In this document: piece by piece, positions 62,975-64,000 of the stretch
Position numbering within the stretch: position 1 is the first letter of the stretch
Layout of the letters: each line of letters starts with the position of its first letter
From: Massilia sp. UMI-21
GTDB lineage: Bacteria; Pseudomonadota; Gammaproteobacteria; Burkholderiales; Burkholderiaceae_D
Assembly (NCBI GenBank): GCA_015277795.1
Contig: CP063848.1
Span: forward strand, 3,596,001 to 3,660,000
Direction of reading: 5' to 3'
Length of the DNA: 64,000 bases
The notes under the pieces: model-generated
What the model was told of the DNA's origin: nothing
Databases searched by the model: none
The model's input: the letters and a program-made list of their open reading frames with translations, nothing else
Position numbers and translations under genes: made by a program

Positions 62975-64000
62975 TTACTTGGCCAGCGCCACCTGCGGCT
63001 CGCCGAACACCAGGTTGCCCCCGCGCACCCGCACCGGGATGGTGTCCTTCGGCCCGAAGCGGCCGGCCAGGATGTCCTTCGACAGCGGATTCTCGATCTG
63101 CTGCTGGATCGCGCGCTTGAGCGGGCGCGCGCCATACACCGGGTCGTAGCCCGCTTCCGCGATCTTCTGCAGGGCTTCCTCGTCGATGTCGAGCGTCATG
63201 TCCATCTTGGCCAGGCGCTGCTCCAGGTTGTGCAGCTGGATCTTCGCGATCGCGCCGATGTTCTTCTCGTCGAGCGCATGGAACACCACGATCTCGTCGA
63301 TGCGGTTGATGAACTCGGGGCGGAAATGCCCGCGCACCTCGGCCATCACGGCCAGCTTCACCACGCCCGGCTCGTCGGTGTCCATCGACTGGATCTTGTG
63401 CGAGCCCAGGTTCGAGGTCATCACGATCACGGTGTTCTTGAAGTCCACGGTGCGGCCCTGGCCGTCGGTCATGCGGCCGTCGTCCAGCGCCTGCAGCAAG
63501 ACGTTGAACACGTCCGGGTGCGCCTTCTCGATCTCATCGAGCAGGATCACGCTGTAGGGTTTGCGGCGCACCGCTTCGGTCAGGTAGCCGCCCTCCTCGT
63601 AGCCCACGTAGCCCGGTGGCGCGCCGATCAGCCTGGCGACCGAGTGCTTCTCCATGAACTCGCTCATGTCGATGCGGACCAGGGCGTCCTCGGTGTCGAA
63701 CAGGAAGTTCGCCAATGCCTTGCACAGCTCGGTCTTGCCGACCCCGGTCGGGCCCAGGAACATGAACGAGCCGTACGGCCGGTTCGGGTCGGACAGGCCG
63801 GCGCGCGAGCGGCGGATCGCGTCCGACACCGCTTCGATGGCTTCGTCCTGGCCCACCACCCGCTCGTGCAGTTTTTCCTCGATATGCAGCAGCTTCTCGC
63901 GCTCGCCCTGCATCATGCGCGAGACTGGAATGCCGGTGGCGCGCGCCACCACCTCGGCGATCTCCTCGGCCCCGACCTGGGTGCGCAGCAGCTTGGGTTT
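62975..64000 (-). CDS. clpB: ATP-dependent chaperone ClpB, 5' end beyond window
   Basis: Disaggregase working with DnaK. Only the C-terminal 341 codons are present, beginning mid-protein at the right edge ([23 protein letters not shown]). Visible: the second AAA+ domain with Walker [10 protein letters not shown], the pore loop region [19 protein letters not shown], Walker [11 protein letters not shown], sensor 1 [10 protein letters not shown], arginine-finger region [15 protein letters not shown] and the D2 small domain ending [15 protein letters not shown]. The distinctive GYVGYEEGG and the lack of an N-terminal ClpS-binding-type tail identify ClpB rather than ClpA. A strong terminator follows. 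Confidence 0.97.
   Translation of the reverse strand, partial: KPKLLRTQVGAEEIAEVVARATGIPVSRMMQGEREKLLHIEEKLHERVVGQDEAIEAVSDAIRRSRAGLSDPNRPYGSFMFLGPTGVGKTELCKALANFLFDTEDALVRIDMSEFMEKHSVARLIGAPPGYVGYEEGGYLTEAVRRKPYSVILLDEIEKAHPDVFNVLLQALDDGRMTDGQGRTVDFKNTVIVMTSNLGSHKIQSMDTDEPGVVKLAVMAEVRGHFRPEFINRIDEIVVFHALDEKNIGAIAKIQLHNLEQRLAKMDMTLDIDEEALQKIAEAGYDPVYGARPLKRAIQQQIENPLSKDILAGRFGPKDTIPVRVRGGNLVFGEPQVALAK

Overview
The window looks like core chromosome of a GC-rich betaproteobacterium (Burkholderiales), most likely Oxalobacteraceae of the Massilia/Telluria type. The evidence is the gene order yceD-rpmF-plsX-fabH-fabD-fabG-acpP-fabF-ygfX-rpoE-rseA-mucD, then lepA-lepB-DUF4845-rnc-era-recO-pdxJ-acpS-uvrC and pgsA-tRNA-Gly-tRNA-Cys. 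Two PEP-CTERM proteins (exosortase substrates), large TonB-dependent receptors and a very high third-position GC agree. The genus is an inference; there is no rRNA in the window.

Left third (1-28.4 kb). A minus-strand unit hemN - TauE/SafE protein - ccoI (copper P-type ATPase, cut by the window edge) has an FNR/ANR-type box upstream. The next minus-strand gene, an Aer-like PAS chemoreceptor, has a second such box, so oxygen appears to control respiratory-oxidase assembly and aerotaxis together. Then follow a YdjM-like membrane protein, a two-domain glycosyltransferase, a four-PAS hybrid histidine kinase, two uncharacterised small genes, an LTA-synthase-like phosphotransferase behind 11-bp direct repeats, a CLC antiporter, a cytosolic 19-Cys copper storage protein, a fused indolepyruvate ferredoxin oxidoreductase with a divergent Lrp regulator, two TonB receptors (one behind a duplicated 38-bp operator-like unit) and an AI-2E family permease.

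Middle (28.4-44.8 kb). A solitary 1525-residue SF1 helicase with a C-terminal Vsr-like nuclease domain lies between the permease and a tRNA array (four identical tRNA-Gly(GCC) and one tRNA-Cys). It is the best candidate here for a poorly described defence gene. After pgsA and an inserted PEP-CTERM gene comes the long minus-strand housekeeping block uvrC, acpS, pdxJ, recO, era, rnc, DUF4845, lepB, lepA.

Right part (44.8-64 kb). Glutaredoxin, mucD, rseA and rpoE form an envelope-stress locus with a sigma-E-type promoter in front of rpoE; rseB is absent and RseA has no visible membrane segment. The fatty-acid cluster follows, then maf, a RsmI-like methyltransferase, an EAL-HDOD protein, rlmJ with a long disordered tail, aceA with two palindromes in its promoter region, a second PEP-CTERM protein, and the 3' part of clpB. 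A palindromic intergenic element starting GTAGGGTGGGC occurs three times in this part. No CRISPR array, insertion sequence, integrase or phage gene was seen.
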